Below are positions 12,841 through 12,867 of a stretch of DNA of 12,867 nt, in pieces. A model generated the notes under the pieces. The model was not told where the DNA came from. It ran no database searches and was given only the letters and a program-made list of their open reading frames with translations. The stretch lies in contig CALACZ010000155.1 of assembly GCA_937890735.1 (NCBI GenBank), positions 1 to 12,867 on the forward strand, written 5' to 3'. Source of the stretch: an uncultured Bacillota bacterium. GTDB lineage: Bacteria; Bacillota; Clostridia; Oscillospirales; Oscillospiraceae. Both the position numbers and the translations under genes were made by a program. Numbering within the stretch: the first letter of the stretch is position 1; each line of letters begins with the position of its first letter.

Positions 12841-12867
12841 ATTGTAGTACCTGCGCCGCAAACTGTA
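12841..12867 (-). promoter_or_regulatory. Partial promoter of pfkA, cut by the window edge
   Basis: TACAAT on the minus strand (12846-12841) is a good -10. The -35 position expected 17 bases upstream begins outside the window, but its last four bases read TACA, which would fit TTTACA. Confidence 0.4.

Overview
The window looks like a chromosomal stretch from a GC-rich anaerobic member of the Clostridia, probably Oscillospiraceae-like. This is inferred from pyruvate:ferredoxin oxidoreductase, an archaeal-type aspartate-semialdehyde dehydrogenase, a ThiI without a rhodanese domain, and the queA-tgt-yajC-TIGR04086 gene order that I also recall from Bacillus. No species can be named from sequence alone. 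I saw no tRNA, rRNA, CRISPR array, insertion sequence, prophage or defence system. Almost all coding content is housekeeping; the unusual material is in leaders and intergenic regions.

Layout, left to right. (1) The start of a pyruvate:ferredoxin oxidoreductase gene on the minus strand runs off the left edge. A divergent region with promoters on both strands follows. (2) A plus-strand cluster encodes a ComM/YifB-type AAA+ ATPase, ThiI (tRNA 4-thiouridine synthesis), a stand-alone CinA C-terminal domain (NMN amidase) and a PF06541 membrane protein. The last three are overlapping or nearly so. (3) A convergent terminator separates these from asd-dapA on the minus strand, the entry to lysine/diaminopimelate synthesis. 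(4) queA diverges from asd; their best predicted promoters cross, so the two leaders would be complementary over about 55 nt. (5) Between queA and tgt, the last two enzymes that put queuosine precursor into tRNA, lies a broken DUF4160/DUF2442 chimeric remnant. (6) yajC has its own promoter, a leader with mutually exclusive pairings and a strong terminator; a TIGR04086-type membrane protein follows. (7) A 506-base non-coding stretch precedes a XerD-type recombinase. It holds three direct repeats resembling the XerD arm of the Firmicutes dif site, and a possible structured leader RNA. (8) xerD and the minus-strand pfkA converge on an 18-bp symmetric terminator.

Functionally the window combines central carbon metabolism (PFOR, PfkA), the aspartate pathway (Asd, DapA), three tRNA modification enzymes (ThiI, QueA, Tgt), protein export (YajC) and DNA processing (ComM-like, XerD). 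All promoter, operator and RNA-structure calls were made by eye from base pairing and consensus matching and were not computed.
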